Below are positions 21,274 to 33,239 of a stretch of DNA of 64,000 nucleotides, piece by piece. Source of the stretch: Astrocystis sublimbata (lineage: Eukaryota > Ascomycota > Sordariomycetes > Xylariales > Xylariaceae); the NCBI GenBank assembly GCA_022453515.1, contig JAJNNY010000042.1, positions 124,001-188,000 of the forward strand, read 5' to 3'. Below the pieces are notes generated by a model. It was not told where the DNA came from and searched no databases. It saw only the letters and a list, made by a program, of their open reading frames with translations. How positions within the stretch are numbered: the stretch's first letter is position 1; each line of letters starts with the position of its first letter. The translations under genes and the position numbers were made by a program.

Positions 21274-23787
21274 GTGCGTACCTGAAGAAGGAAGCTAGGG
21301 GGCCTTGGCGAGGGAAACTAGTGATGACTAGGCTCTAGCACATCGGTGCTAATCTCACTCACTCGCTCATTTAGTCGCTCGCTCACTTTCATATTGCGCG
21401 AGAATTTTTTCGAGATCTGGATTTTTTACCCCATATTGGACATTGTGTGTTGACCGGGACTGAGGAGGATGTCACGGCGGCTTGAGGAAATCATGTGATT
21501 CTACTGCATCTCCTATGTAGATTGCGAACCAACAGTTATTTCGTTAACGAATGAGTACATGTACCCCCTGTTCGATAAGTACCCCGGTAATTGTGTATGC
21601 GGATGGGCATGAGAACTACATACTACCTCGCTACTCTGCATCATGGATGTAACGTAAACCTCCAACGTGCCGGTTCCTACATAGCTGTGCATGTACGTAT
21701 ATGTAAGCGAACAAGATACAATGTACAATGCATGGTAAGCAAGGCTTGCCGACTGAGGCCGCCCTACGTACTTATTTTAGCTAGCGTCGCGAAGCTGCAA
21801 ACCACGCGAGCCCACTGCGATGTTATTGAGATTAGCGAATGGAGGCCTATTCCAAAGGTGGACTAGATGATGTACAGACTACGCTTCGGGAATCAAGAAA
21901 AATCCCGTTAGTATGGACGGTAGGAAGGTAGTAAGTAGGCTAAGAGGTTCTGGAGTTGTTGCCGTACAGGGGTACCTGAGGGTGTGTTGAAGAAAAAGCA
22001 ACGAAGAAAAATGGTGATGGGGAACAAGCGTGATGAGCCCTGCAGCTCAAGCGTGCTCAAGAACCAACATTTCAAATTGCATCATCAGGTGGTGGTGAAG
22101 GGTTTCAGACTGCAACCTTGGGTTCCAGCTTCCCAGGCGCTGGTAAATTATGTCCGCCACGCGTTGCAGACAGAAGAAACTGTATACCACATATCACATT
22201 ACTTACATAAATTACAGCCACAGCCACACAGAAAAACGTGCTCGAACAGGACTCGAGACTGGCTCCTCTTAGGCTTGGCTCATAGCTGAATTTGGTGGCT
22301 GTCTGTGCTGATACCTCTATCTCAACTGGGCACGCCACCAATTACCTATGTGTGCGTATAGTATCTATCTGCATGTAACTTATATATAACGAAGTTGAAG
22401 GAGCTAAATGGGTGTACAAGACTGGATCCAGATCGCAGTTCTTCTGTCGGCACATGTCTGCCGCTTATCTCAAGTACAATGCAATGCGACAGCAACCTAC
22501 CTCCCTATCAGGGCCTTGCCTTATTGCCTCCGGCATAGGTGGTTGTATTGACGAGCTTTGTGGCGTACGTATGTGATCATACGGATAGTTTTATCTACCA
22601 CACGAATGCGACTTAACGTTGTTGCTTGGCCCTACTTACTACCTACCTACCTGCTTATCTTAAAAATGTAGTTCGTTGCAGAATATGTTTGCTTTGCTTA
22701 TCTTATCTCAATAATACGCCAACCGGCCTTAGACCGTTCTTTTCGTCATCAATAGTTCAAGAAGGGGCTTCATCCTAAGTTTATCAAGTACGTACGCACT
22801 GCACTTAGTCTAGTCTGTCTGAATGATATACCTCGATATACCTCTTTGAGACATATAATAGGAATATGGGGGAATCCATGAAGACATTGAGAGCTGTTTG
22901 CGTCTCATATGTATAATGATGAACGAAGCGGACCTGGCACGCCTGACAGATCGGACGTGAAGATGTAAGGTAGCGCCAACGTTCTCCTAATGATCACTCT
23001 GAATGCACATATATATTCAGTTATCCCCTGAATGGTTGGAGGAAGCAGATCCGACAATTTATCTGCCAAACTAGTATACCTCGTCTTGCACCTTATGACC
23101 AATGACTATTTCCTGTCTTCAAATGTCAGTCTATTGGGTTATTATGCTCACGTATCAAAATAGAAAGAGAGAAAAGAAGTCTGCGACAACGAACGTATAT
23201 GCATCATGGCTCCATGGTTCTGCGAGCACGACGTAGGTCGCTCACAGAGGGAGATATAAATACCTGCTTGGGTAGGTACAGTATGTAAGTGCAGACACTC
23301 ATTTCCACAAAGAACAATTACGTCATTGGGTATGACTGTAATATGGCAATCAGAACCGGTACAACATAGTACTACCTATCTACCCTAAATAGCCCTTTCA
23401 CAAGTTGTTTTGAAAAATGCATTCAATAAGAATTTAAACTCTCGAAAGCGGATGACGATAGCAGTTTTAAAGAACTTCATAACCTTCTGTAACCAATTGT
23501 TGTCTGCACATGATATTGCAGTTAGACGGCATATACCTCGTAGCCTAAGGACCAGATAGGTAGTTCGTGTCCTGCTGAGATTGTCTCATTAGGTACGGTT
23601 TACTATATATCCTTCACATCGATGGATGTCATACCTCGCATCTGAATTGGTCCCCTGCTCACACAAAGTTAGCAGGGACGAGCCGGATGCTCAAATAGAA
23701 ACCACGAGGTACTAGGTATGGGTCTGCACGGGTAGTTCCTCCCTCCTGCCTGCCGAGCCTGCCTCTGCCTGCCGAGAGGCCACACAG
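21274..23787. other. Intergenic, no gene recognised
   Basis: About 2.5 kb of short frames on both strands without resemblance. Short TACCTA/TAGGTA motifs recur (for example 22635-22655). Confidence 0.5.
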
Positions 23788-24012
23788 AATAGATGAGACA
23801 CTTCCAGGTTCTTAATAGTACCTACTAAATATAAATCCCCTTTAGAAAATGATATATCTTTTATTATCCTTTTATTCCTTAATTATATAAGATTTATTTA
23901 AATATAGTTTATTTAGTTATATAATGGTTATTTAATAATTATTCTATTATTAAAGGAATACTTATTACACTATGTATTAACTTAAAAGGTACATAAGACT
24001 GTCTCATCTATT
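23788..24012. mobile_element. MITE-like element, AT-rich
   Basis: A 225-base stretch bounded by perfect inverted ends: AATAGATGAGACA at 23788-23800 and its complement at 24000-24012. The similarity continues inward with mismatches (both arms reach an AGGTAC/GTACCT-like block). The interior is very AT-rich (TTATTTA-type runs) and non-coding, as expected for a RIP-mutated non-autonomous DNA element. Confidence 0.6.
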
Positions 24013-24527
24013 TTGTTTAACGCCTTGCCTGCCTCCAGCGCGTATCCACTAAATTAGGTTGTTCGTGGGGCCTACCGAGCCTACCTATTGCTGCCCCGCA
24101 ATGGATCTGTAGGCAGGTCCCCCCTTGCCGCGGTCCTACCTGTAACCTAGCATGTCAGACCCTCAGAGTACGACTCTGCCCTGCGAACAAAAACATCATC
24201 TCATCAGCACATCGTCACATCAACAACATCATTGGTCGCTACCTACTCCAGCAGCCCCGACCAACTTATTGATACAGGACCTATACTCAAACACGGGCAA
24301 TCCACATATACATATATATTCACACAATAGCTTTCGCCTACTCAGCACTCGGGCCTGGTGGCCTGTCTGACGAGATAGAATTTCGCCCCAACTCGAGCCT
24401 CGGCGGCGGTAGCTGGAGCTAGAGGCACCCTGACCCTCCACCTAAACCTGTCAACAAGCCTACGACTACTTTTGTGTTTGTGACCGACGCCCTTAGGCTT
24501 GCGCTGAGAAGGAAGCCAAAACCCGCC
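24013..24527. other. Intergenic, VAC14 promoter and leader
   Basis: Contains CTGCCTGC-type repeats near 24030 and CA/AT-rich DNA; nothing else seen before the VAC14 start. Confidence 0.5.
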
Positions 24528-27500
24528 ATGGATCCCCAAATCGCACGTCTGCTCAATGATAAGCTCTATGATAAGAGAAAAACCGGAGCTCTGGAGTATG
24601 TATCTTGACCTCGCTGCTTTCTAGCTGCCGACCACTCAGCTGACCATTTGCTGAGGCTCGAGCGATCCATCCGAGAGCATATGATAGCCAAGGAGTACAA
24701 CAGGGTCCAGAACATTATCCAGCAGTTGTGTGATGAGTATGCCTACGCGGTACATCAGCCACACGCCCGCAACGGCGGCCTCATCGGTTTAGCTGCTGCT
24801 GCTATTGCCCTCGGCCCTGTACGCCATGCTCCTCTCCCTTCACCATTTCCAACGTCGATGCATGGCTGACCCGGACCTCACAGGAACTTCCGAGGTATCT
24901 GGAGATCATAGTACCGCCAGTACTCGCCTGTTTCACCGACCAGGATGCTCGTGTTCGCTACTATGCGTGCGAATCCATGTACAACATCGCCAAGGTTGCC
25001 AAAGGGGAAATACTCAGGTATTTCAATCACATATTTGATGCCCTGTGCAAGGTACGACATACCAACACGTCATGTTTCCCCTGGTTTCCTCCTGTTGCTG
25101 TATGTCCTCTGACTAAACTGGACGTGTGCAGCTGGGCGCTGACTCGGAACTGTCCGTAAAAAACGGCGCGGAACTTCTCGATCGATTGGTAAAAGATATC
25201 GTTGCTGAATCCGCCGCTACCTATGTATCCGTATTGGAATATACGGGTCCTTTCCCGAATTCTTCCAAGGATCTAGACGACCCGGATTCTACCACTACTC
25301 CCACCAGTCCTCCCACAGCCTTTTCTCTGCCCAGTTTCATCCCCCTGTTAAAGGAACGTATATGGGTCATCAACCCATTTACACGGTCATTTCTTGTGGG
25401 CTGGATCACTCTCCTCGATTCCATCCCGGACCTTGAGCTTGTGACCTACTTACCCGAATTCCTCGGAGGGTTGCTCAAGTTTTTGAGCGGCAACAACGCC
25501 GATGTCGTTGCTGTTACTCAGAATTGTTTGGATAGATTCCTCAACGAAATTAAGCGGATTGCTAGGGTCAAAAGGGGAATTGCCGAGAGCAAGAAATCCA
25601 AAGGCGACGCCAAGAGGAAAAGGGAGGATTCCATTGAGAGTGGCAGTGCCCGCATGGCCGCTGAGGACGTCGAAGAAACCGCGTCGACTACAGTTATTGA
25701 CGAAGACGACGAAGTCAGCAGTGAGGATGATTGGGTGCCTGGTCAAGACGTACAGGTTAATTACAAGGCCATCCTCGAAATTCTCACAGCCACTTTGGAT
25801 TCTCAACTGGGTCAGTTTGCCCACACGTATATGGTTGAGTGAGCCAGGCGTAACTAACACACACCACAGAGGAAGATGGTCTACAGGAGAGTTTACGCTG
25901 GATAGTTTCCTTCATGGACATTTGCCCCGAGGAAGTTCTGCCTTTTACGCCTAAAATCCTGGCTCACCTGCTGCCAGCCATGGCAAGTGGCGTTGAACCC
26001 ATTCGCCAGGCTGCAGCTAAGGTCAACGCCTCGCTGATGGACTACGTTGTATCGCTCACTGACGAATCCGATGTCTCATCTAATCAGCAGACATCACGGA
26101 TACCAACATCTCTTAGTGCAGAGCGTACCGAAGGCACGGCTAGTGGCCGAGCCTCTCTCTCCAGCGCACGAGAACTCGACGTACATAGCCCTTCACCAGC
26201 GTATCATCGCCGGACTCCCACACCAGCGACCACCATGTCAATCCCACAACCCGATCTGGACTATGCAGCTGCTGTGAACTCACTGACGCTGTTGTTTCTC
26301 AATGACCACGAGGCTACACGCGTCGCGGCATTGACCTGGCTCATAATGCTACACCGTAAGGCGCCGCGCAAAATTGTGGCCTTTAACGATGGCACCTTTC
26401 CTGCTTTACTCAAGACGCTGTCCGATCCAGCTGAAGCTGTTGTTACCATGGATCTGCGGCTCCTGTCTCAAATCTCTCGGAACAGCGAGGATGACTATTT
26501 CTCTAACTTCATGGTCAGCCTTCTGCAGCTTTTCTCTACTGATCGAAAGCTGTTAGAAACGCGAGGCAATCTAATCATTCGACAACTCTGCATGAATTTA
26601 AGCCCAGAACGCATCTACCGTACACTAGCAGAGACAATCGAGAAAGAAGAGGATCTTGAGTTTGCTAGCATAATGGTTCAGAATCTCAACAACAACCTCA
26701 TCACTGCGCCTGAACTGGCAGACCTCCGCAAACGCTTGAGGAACTTGGAGACTAAGGTAATAACAATGATATGGCCAAGTCTTCACTATCGCATACAGAC
26801 GATCTAACACCCTTATAGGACGGGCAGATGTTCTTCGTTGCCCTGTTTCGGTCATGGTGCTATAACGCCGTGGCCACATTTTCTCTATGCTTACTTGCAC
26901 AGGCATATGAGGCTGCGTACAACCTGTTACAGATATTGTCAGATCACATCCATGACCCGAGGGCGACTAGTATTGCTAACTGATGACAGCGCCGAGCTTG
27001 AAATGACGGTTAATCTCCTCATCCAAATTGATAAGCTTGTCCAGCTCATCGAGTCTCCTGTATTCACATGTCAGTATCAATCAATGATTCTCACGTCGTT
27101 GCAGTCATGTCTGACCATAATAAATCTGCAGATTTGCGTCTGCAACTCCTTGAGCCGGAGAAATACCCGTACTTGTACAAGTGCCTGTATGGGCTGCTTA
27201 TGTTGCTGCCACAGTCATCTGCTTTCGCAGCGCTCAAGAACAGATTAAACAGTGTTAGCTCCATTGGTTTTCTGCACACGGGGCCGCGACCGTATGTACC
27301 TCCATCTGCCAGCCTTGCTACCGGGCTGTCTTCGCATTCTCGACAAGGATCGGTAGCGGAGGCAGTTTCTGCGTATCATGGCATTTCCCCTCGTAAAATA
27401 AGCGTCCAGGATACTCATACTTCCCACGCTAGTTCTGCTGCTACCCCAGGCACCTCTGGCTACGATCGGCCAAACAGGTTAGGAAAAGGGCGTGAAGACG

Positions 27501-27784
27501 GCATCATCCGCTGGGATCAGCTACTCGAAAAGTTCAGAAGCGTGCAAGAAAGGGCGAGACGAGCACAGCGACTGTTGGGTGGTGGCCCTTTCGATGATGG
27601 ACCGGAGTTCAGCGAACTGCGCATCGGCGATAGCATGGGCCCTAGGGAGATAACACGGCCACCGCCACCTGTGCCGCAAAAGGACCCGGCGAAGGACTCT
27701 ACCACGGCGCCTCCGCAGAAGCGAAGCGGCCTAGGCAGACCGTTTGGACGACTGGGAGCGGTCGCGGGCCGCGGCAGACGATAG
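24528..27784 (+). CDS. VAC14: Vac14, scaffold of the PIKfyve/Fab1 complex
   Basis: Eight exons: 24528..24595, 24656..24818, 24884..25051, 25132..25810, 25870..26756, 26819..26937, 26990..27069, 27132..27784; 938 residues. Vac14 holds Fab1 (PtdIns3P 5-kinase) and Fig4 together on the vacuole/endosome membrane and so controls PtdIns(3,5)P2. It is a HEAT-repeat protein. Landmarks are the N-terminal [16 protein letters not shown], the segment [20 protein letters not shown] and [17 protein letters not shown]. The conserved C-terminal half runs from [20 protein letters not shown] through [11 protein letters not shown] to [20 protein letters not shown]. An acidic/basic linker and a Ser-rich linker lie between the HEAT blocks, and the tail is Pro- and Gly/Arg-rich. 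Some donors are weak (GTCAGT, GTCAGA, GTACGC), but each junction restores the family sequence in frame. Start chosen at [18 protein letters not shown], which matches the family's N terminus. Confidence 0.93.
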
Positions 27785-28178
27785 CGTTACGCTGATAAGG
27801 GGCTCCGCGTACTGGCCGAGTGGAAATCGATTATCGAAGCTGGGTTTGTGGTTCTCGGCTTATGGTTGGAGTATGCACAGCACATCATCATTATGGCAGC
27901 GCTGGCAGGGTGGAACTGTCGTTTTTGTTCATTTTTGCCGCACTGTTGGAACTTTACGTAGAATAGCAGTAGTAGATATACCCGAGGTATAGCGTATGGA
28001 TCAGCGGAAGAGAGGTTATCTTAATAATTGTAATGCACTCATTAAGACTGTTGCTTCTTCGTACATCACGTATGTTTGCCCCCTCCTCGTTCACAGAGCA
28101 AATCAAGTTGTATCATGTCATGACCCTTGCGCTCACAAGGATTATTGTTCATTGATTAATGGCTTCGCTTGTCATCTC
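27785..28178. other. Intergenic between convergent genes
   Basis: Shared 3' flank of VAC14 and the HAUS1-like gene. No other feature seen. Confidence 0.55.
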
Positions 28179-29231
28179 CTAATATCTCTTGGAGGTCCTC
28201 CTGACTTTCACGGGACTCTCGCGCTCGACGAGCGACTCGAAATTGGCGTCCCGCATCTCGGTGGCATCGCGCAGCTGCGCACGGAGGTTCTCGAGCTCGG
28301 CCCGCGCGGCCTCGACGTCGGGCGGCAGACCAGCGAACGCCTTGACCTGCGCATCGACTTCCTTTTTTCGAGAGAGGAGATCTAAGTAGGATTCCTCGTC
28401 TTCTTTCACGTCCTGCACGGTCAGGGACGGGGTGCCGATGGCCTTCTCCAGGCTCTCGACGTGGCGCTGCAGCTCGGGGAGGCGGGACGCCATTAGGTTG
28501 ACGGTGCGTTCGAGAGATTGCAGATCCTCTTCTCTTTCTTGTAATGCCTTCCCACTGGTGCCCCTCGCTGTCTTCCCTCCCCTTCTAATCTCCCGGCCGT
28601 CCTCCTGTTGTAGGTTGGCCGGAAGCTGGTACTGCGGCCCATCGCGCAACTCTTCGACGAAGAGCGTCAGGCGCGCCGTCTCGTCTGCGATATAACTCTG
28701 CAGTAAACCCAGGCGATATAAAAGGTTCTCGGCCTCGTGTAACCGCCCCTGCAGCTCTACGAAGCGCGCCGCTAGGTTCGCGGGCGACGGATCGCGAGCG
28801 GCGTCGAGCGTTATCGCCACATCGGCTAGTGCGTCGAGGGCGGTGAGCCCTTCTTTCGTTAAGCCGGCGTCGATGGCTTCAAGGAGGTCTTCGGCTATTA
28901 GGTCTCCGTCTGTGTAATTCCCTTGTTGTTGTTGGCGCCGCAAGGCTTTGTCTTGCTCGGCGCTGCGGATTTCGGCCAGGGCATCGGCTTCGAGGCGTGC
29001 GAGGCGGTCGCGCTCCTCGTCGGCGGATTCGTTTGCCGCGATTAGAGACAGAAGCGTTTCGAGGGTTTCGGGGTTGCGTTCGAAGGAGGGGAATGTGGAG
29101 GATTTGGGAAGACTGGCTTGTTGTTGGCGACGCAGCCAGGAGTCGACGTATGCCCAGTCTTTGGCTGTGCTGGCGGCGGCGCGGGCGACCGAGGGCGAGA
29201 AGAGTGCCGCTTGGGGCGCTAGATGGGACAT
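28179..29231 (-). CDS. HAUS1-like augmin subunit (coiled coil)
   Basis: One intronless frame of 350 residues. The N-terminal part reads ARAAASTAKDWAYVDSWLRR, then FERNPETLETLLSLIAANES; the rest is mainly long helix with heptad-like Leu/Ala spacing and many Glu/Arg/Gln, broken by a Gly/Arg-rich loop (about 215-232). This pattern is what I associate with filamentous-fungal homologues of HAUS augmin-like complex subunit 1. Augmin recruits gamma-tubulin to existing microtubules to build the spindle. The C terminus is basic (KVRRTSKRY). Sequence conservation in this family is low, so a different coiled-coil protein cannot be ruled out. It converges with VAC14 and is divergent from the DnaJ gene. 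An 8-base tandem repeat containing TGACG lies 120-170 bases upstream. Confidence 0.62.
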   Translation of the reverse strand: MSHLAPQAALFSPSVARAAASTAKDWAYVDSWLRRQQQASLPKSSTFPSFERNPETLETLLSLIAANESADEERDRLARLEADALAEIRSAEQDKALRRQQQQGNYTDGDLIAEDLLEAIDAGLTKEGLTALDALADVAITLDAARDPSPANLAARFVELQGRLHEAENLLYRLGLLQSYIADETARLTLFVEELRDGPQYQLPANLQQEDGREIRRGGKTARGTSGKALQEREEDLQSLERTVNLMASRLPELQRHVESLEKAIGTPSLTVQDVKEDEESYLDLLSRKKEVDAQVKAFAGLPPDVEAARAELENLRAQLRDATEMRDANFESLVERESPVKVRRTSKRY

Positions 29232-29350
29232 TCTATTCTTGCTGGGGTGGCGGTGGCGATGCGAATGTTCCTCTCGCTGCTGCCGCCTGGAGGAACTATT
29301 ATGGCTGGTGATTGGAAAGTTTGGTTGGTTGTTCTGTTTCTCGGTGTGTC

Positions 29351-29398
29351 GTGACGGTGTGACGATGTGACGATGTGACGATGTGACGATGTGACGAT
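29351..29398. repeat. 8-base tandem repeat GTGACGAT, about six copies
   Basis: One diverged unit (GTGACGGT) followed by five exact GTGACGAT units, in the probable promoter of the HAUS1-like gene. Each unit contains TGACG, the half-site of CREB/ATF-type bZIP factors; whether it is bound is unknown. Confidence 0.85.
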
Positions 29399-30818
29399 GC
29401 GGTAACTAATGGAATTCCACTCCCCTGGAGATCCCTGCAGGTCAGGCACCTGAGACCCGCCATTCCATTGCCTGTCCGTGGGGGTAATAACTGCCCCTCG
29501 ATTCTGCCCCTCGCTTTCAGCTCTACGAACCACAACTCAAACTTCGAACTTCTACTACTACTAGTGCTGGTAAGGTATACATCATTATAACGTTTTTCGT
29601 GAGCTCAGTGTCGCATGGTGTTATGAACGAGTGTAATCATTAATTGAATAAATAAAAGATTCGATCTTTTTGGAAGTCTAACACGAAAACAATGGTCCTC
29701 GGCATTTTGCCAAGGTTAGGGCCGACCCTTATCTGTATATTCTATAAACTGAATCTCTAGAAAGTTTAAACCTGCTACTGCTTTAATGCAATCTGTGTTT
29801 AAATCTTCGGATTCCAACTGAGCTTTGCTCTTGCTGGCTCTGCTTCTCAGCCCACTCATCTATGTATTATGTATGTGGAACTTTGGAACATGTACTGTAT
29901 TTCATTGGTGGCTCTAAGATCTCTCATGTGCAACATTTAGATATTTGATAATTGAGGCCTTGCGTTGCCTTTGGACGATTGGGAGTGTAAGAATCTACCT
30001 AGATGTTGCTTTCACATGTGACAGAGAGTGCAGCCTAAGAGTTTCCTAATTAGGAAGTGCTTTAGACGTACTCCACTTAATAGTTGGCTAGACATAGATG
30101 AGCTACAGTGTGTCTCGAGTATCGAGTGAGTTCTTTTCCATGGTTTGTTTACGACTAGGATTGGTGAAATTGGTAGCTTGTAAAAAGCTTTGCTCATCTA
30201 GGTAGGTAAGCTTTGTAGTAGAATATGAATTCCGGTGTCTCTATTTGTGGTGGGAGAGTCGGTAGAATGTGCATTGGAAGGACCGTTCCGTACAGTTCGG
30301 GAAACAGTATCTATAGGGTCTTCTACAGTGTATGTACAGTGCAATACGGTAGGTACGTATCGACCTGGATGAGCTAGAAGCGGCCAGCTGGCCAAAAGCA
30401 CCCAACTTAACGTGCAGGGGTGCTAACTGTTAAGCAGGTACTTGCTCCTACTCGTATCTTGCTGCATGATAAAAGTTACTTGCTACCACTTTCAAGAAAG
30501 TCTTGACGTTTATTGGCCTGAGAATCCAGGACACCTTGTTGCTAAACAATTGAGGCCATCATTTGGGTTTACCTCGACACATGTGAACTCCTACATCTCT
30601 ACATCCTTCCACACCCACCTTCGTTCCCCATTTTCTCCCTCCCATCTGTTTGTCTTCCATCTTCCAAACCTTGCCTTGCATTACATTCGCTTATTGCTAC
30701 AAGAACTTGGGAGACGCAGGCTTGGACGGGTGTAGTGACCTCAAACTCGCATCGCATCGCATCGCGCCTGTGCGCTCATTCCGTCATCGACCTCAACCTC
30801 AACGACAACCTCAACGAA
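29399..30818. other. Intergenic between divergent genes
   Basis: Promoter region of the HAUS1-like gene and of the DnaJ/TPR gene. The last 200 bases before 30819 are CT-rich with CAACCTCAAC-type runs, as in a leader. No gene recognised in between. Confidence 0.5.
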
Positions 30819-32472
30819 ATGCATGTCCCTCTATCGACGCTGGCTCTTGCAGCCAGCATCCTGTCTTCATCCGGCCTAGTCAATGCCTTGTCCATCTCCG
30901 ACATCCCATCCGACACCCCCATATCATCACTCCTGTCGTCGGCCCAGAGCCACATGTCCCGCGGCGAGACCAGCGAAGCCCTCGTATACTACGACGCCGC
31001 CATCGCCCGCGACCCCTCCGACTACCTGACCTTCTTCAAGCGCGCCACCACCTACCTTTCCCTGGGGCGCACCTCCCAGGCCACCTCCGACTTCAACAAG
31101 GTCCTCGAGCTGCGTCCCGGTTTCGAGGGCGCACACCTGCAGCTCGGCAAGCTCAAGGCCAAGGCCGCCGACTGGGACGCTGCAAAGGAAAACTACCGTC
31201 TCGCCGGCCACAATACCAACTCGCCTGACTTCGAGAAGCTTGTCGAGGCACAGGGTGCTGCCAAGCTAGCTGAGGATGCTGCCGCCGCCGGAAACTGGGA
31301 AGAATGTGTCACACAGGCAGGCGAGGCCATCTTCGTGGCGAACCGCGCTCCTTACCTGCGAGACCTGAGGGCCAATTGTCGCTTTGAGCGTGGCGAGGTG
31401 GAGGAGGGCATGAGCGACCTGCAGCACTTTCTCCAGATGCGGCCAGGCGACACCACACCACACCTCAAGATCTCGGCGACGACGTTCTACGGCTTGGGAG
31501 ACACGAACCAGGGTCTGACGCAGATCAGGAAGTGCCTGCACTCCGACCCGGACAGCAAGACGTGCAAGAAGCTGATGCGGCAGGAGAAGAACGTGGAGAA
31601 GACTTGGGCCAAGTTTACGAAAGCGATGGAGAGAAAACAGCCTATGTCCGCCGTCAAGGTGCTGGTTCCCTCGGGCGAGGACAAGGGTCTTATTGATGAG
31701 GTCAAGGAGCAGATTGAGGAGCTCAAGAAGGACGGCATCATACCCAGAGAGGCACCTAGTCTCTTGTTGACGCAACTGGTCGAGGCTGCGTGCGAGGCGT
31801 ATTACGAGGTAAGCTACATCTACTCTTATGAGGCGGAATCAATTGAACTGCGCAGCAAGCTAATTCCCTATCTTCACACAGACCAACAGCAGGAGAGCAA
31901 GCACATATTGTCCCGAGGCATTACGGCTCGACGAAAACTCTCTCTACGGTTTACTCTACAAGGCCAAAACACAACTCGACGCCGAGGACTTCGAGCCATG
32001 CGTCGCGACGCTCAAGAAGGCGTCCGAGGTGCGGCCCGACAAGAACAACATCATCAACCCTCTGATGCAAAAAGCACAAATCGAACTGAAGCGCAGCAAG
32101 ACGAAGGACTACTACAAGGTCCTCAACGTGGCGCACGACGCCGACGAGAGGCAGATCAAGTCGGCCTACCGCAAAGCCTCCAAGGTCCATCACCCAGACA
32201 AGGCCATGAAGCAAGGTCTGACGAAAGAAGAGGCTGAGAAGAAGATGGCTGCTATCAACGAGGCGTACGAAGTTCTCTCTGACCCGGAACTGCGAGCACG
32301 GTTCGATCGGGGCGATGACCCGAACTCGAACGAGCAGCAGGGAAACCCCTTCCAGGGAAGTCCGTTCGGTGGAGGTGGACATCCCTTCATGTTCCAGCAG
32401 GGCGGCCAGCAGTTCCAGTTCAAGTTTGGAAGTCAAGGCGGTGGTGGGCACCCGGGCGGATTCCCGTTCTAG
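30819..32472 (+). CDS. ER DnaJ/TPR co-chaperone (DNAJC3/p58IPK-like)
   Basis: Exons 30819..31808 and 31882..32472 (GTAAGC donor, CACAG acceptor) give 526 residues. The first ~23 residues (MHVPLSTLALAASILSSSGL then VNALS) form a signal peptide. Residues about 35-375 are tetratricopeptide repeats (for example ALVYYDAAIARDPSDYLTFF, then AHLQLGKLKAKAADW). A J domain follows at about 405-475, with DYYKVLNV and the HPD motif (434-436) that stimulates Hsp70 ATPase. The end is Gly/Phe/Gln-rich. Signal peptide, TPRs and C-terminal J domain in this order are the DNAJC3 (ERdj6) plan; such proteins work with BiP/Kar2 in the ER lumen. No KDEL-type retention signal is seen. The ATG at 30819 is chosen over the in-frame upstream one because only it places the signal peptide at the start. 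Confidence 0.9.
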
Positions 32473-33239
32473 GTTGCTTGGGGTGTTCACGTACATTACT
32501 TTTCTGCTTAATTAATGAATGAATAGATGAATGAAGAGGAATAGCGCTTTTCTAGATATACATGGATCCTCATTTGGTTGACACTGGTGCCTTATTGCGT
32601 GTTGATCTGTGATTTTGTTTGATAATATGCATTTATATTTGGGTTACGAGTATATGCAGTTGTTTGGGTTTGAAGTGTCTTTATTAAGACCGCAATTAAA
32701 TTGAGTGATAATAATAAGTAGTAGAAAGGCGAGCAATTGTGAGGTGAGTGCCTGGAGGTTTTATCGGAGCTTCGTTCGACCCAGGACTATAAGAATGAAC
32801 ACCAGTTATATCCTCGTCCATAATATCAGGTAACTGATCAATCCCGAAGTTGATCTGTTCTTCACGCATTTCTCTTCCCGCCCCCCCCTCACCCTCTGGT
32901 ACTTACCTACTATGTACAATGATTATACATTACTAAATATCCCCGGTTTTGAACCCTTATCCCTGATTATCTCTCTCGTTCTCATATCATCTCATCTAAA
33001 CCATCGCTTAATAGCATCGGACAGTTCAAGTCAAACCCGACACGAGGCTAGTAACAGCAGCACATTCGTAGGATGACATCACACCTTTGTCGCTACACAT
33101 CGAAGCCGCATGTGCCCTACGGAAGAGTAAATAGATCATTCAAGTCACGCCTCTTCATTACTTTTATTTTCTCTAAATTACAATGATAGCAAACGAGCCT
33201 TATTGCTCACCAGACTCCCTTAACGCCACAAGGAAGCTT
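32473..33239. other. Intergenic, 3' flank of the DnaJ gene
   Basis: No coding resemblance. Leads into the repeat array. Confidence 0.5.
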
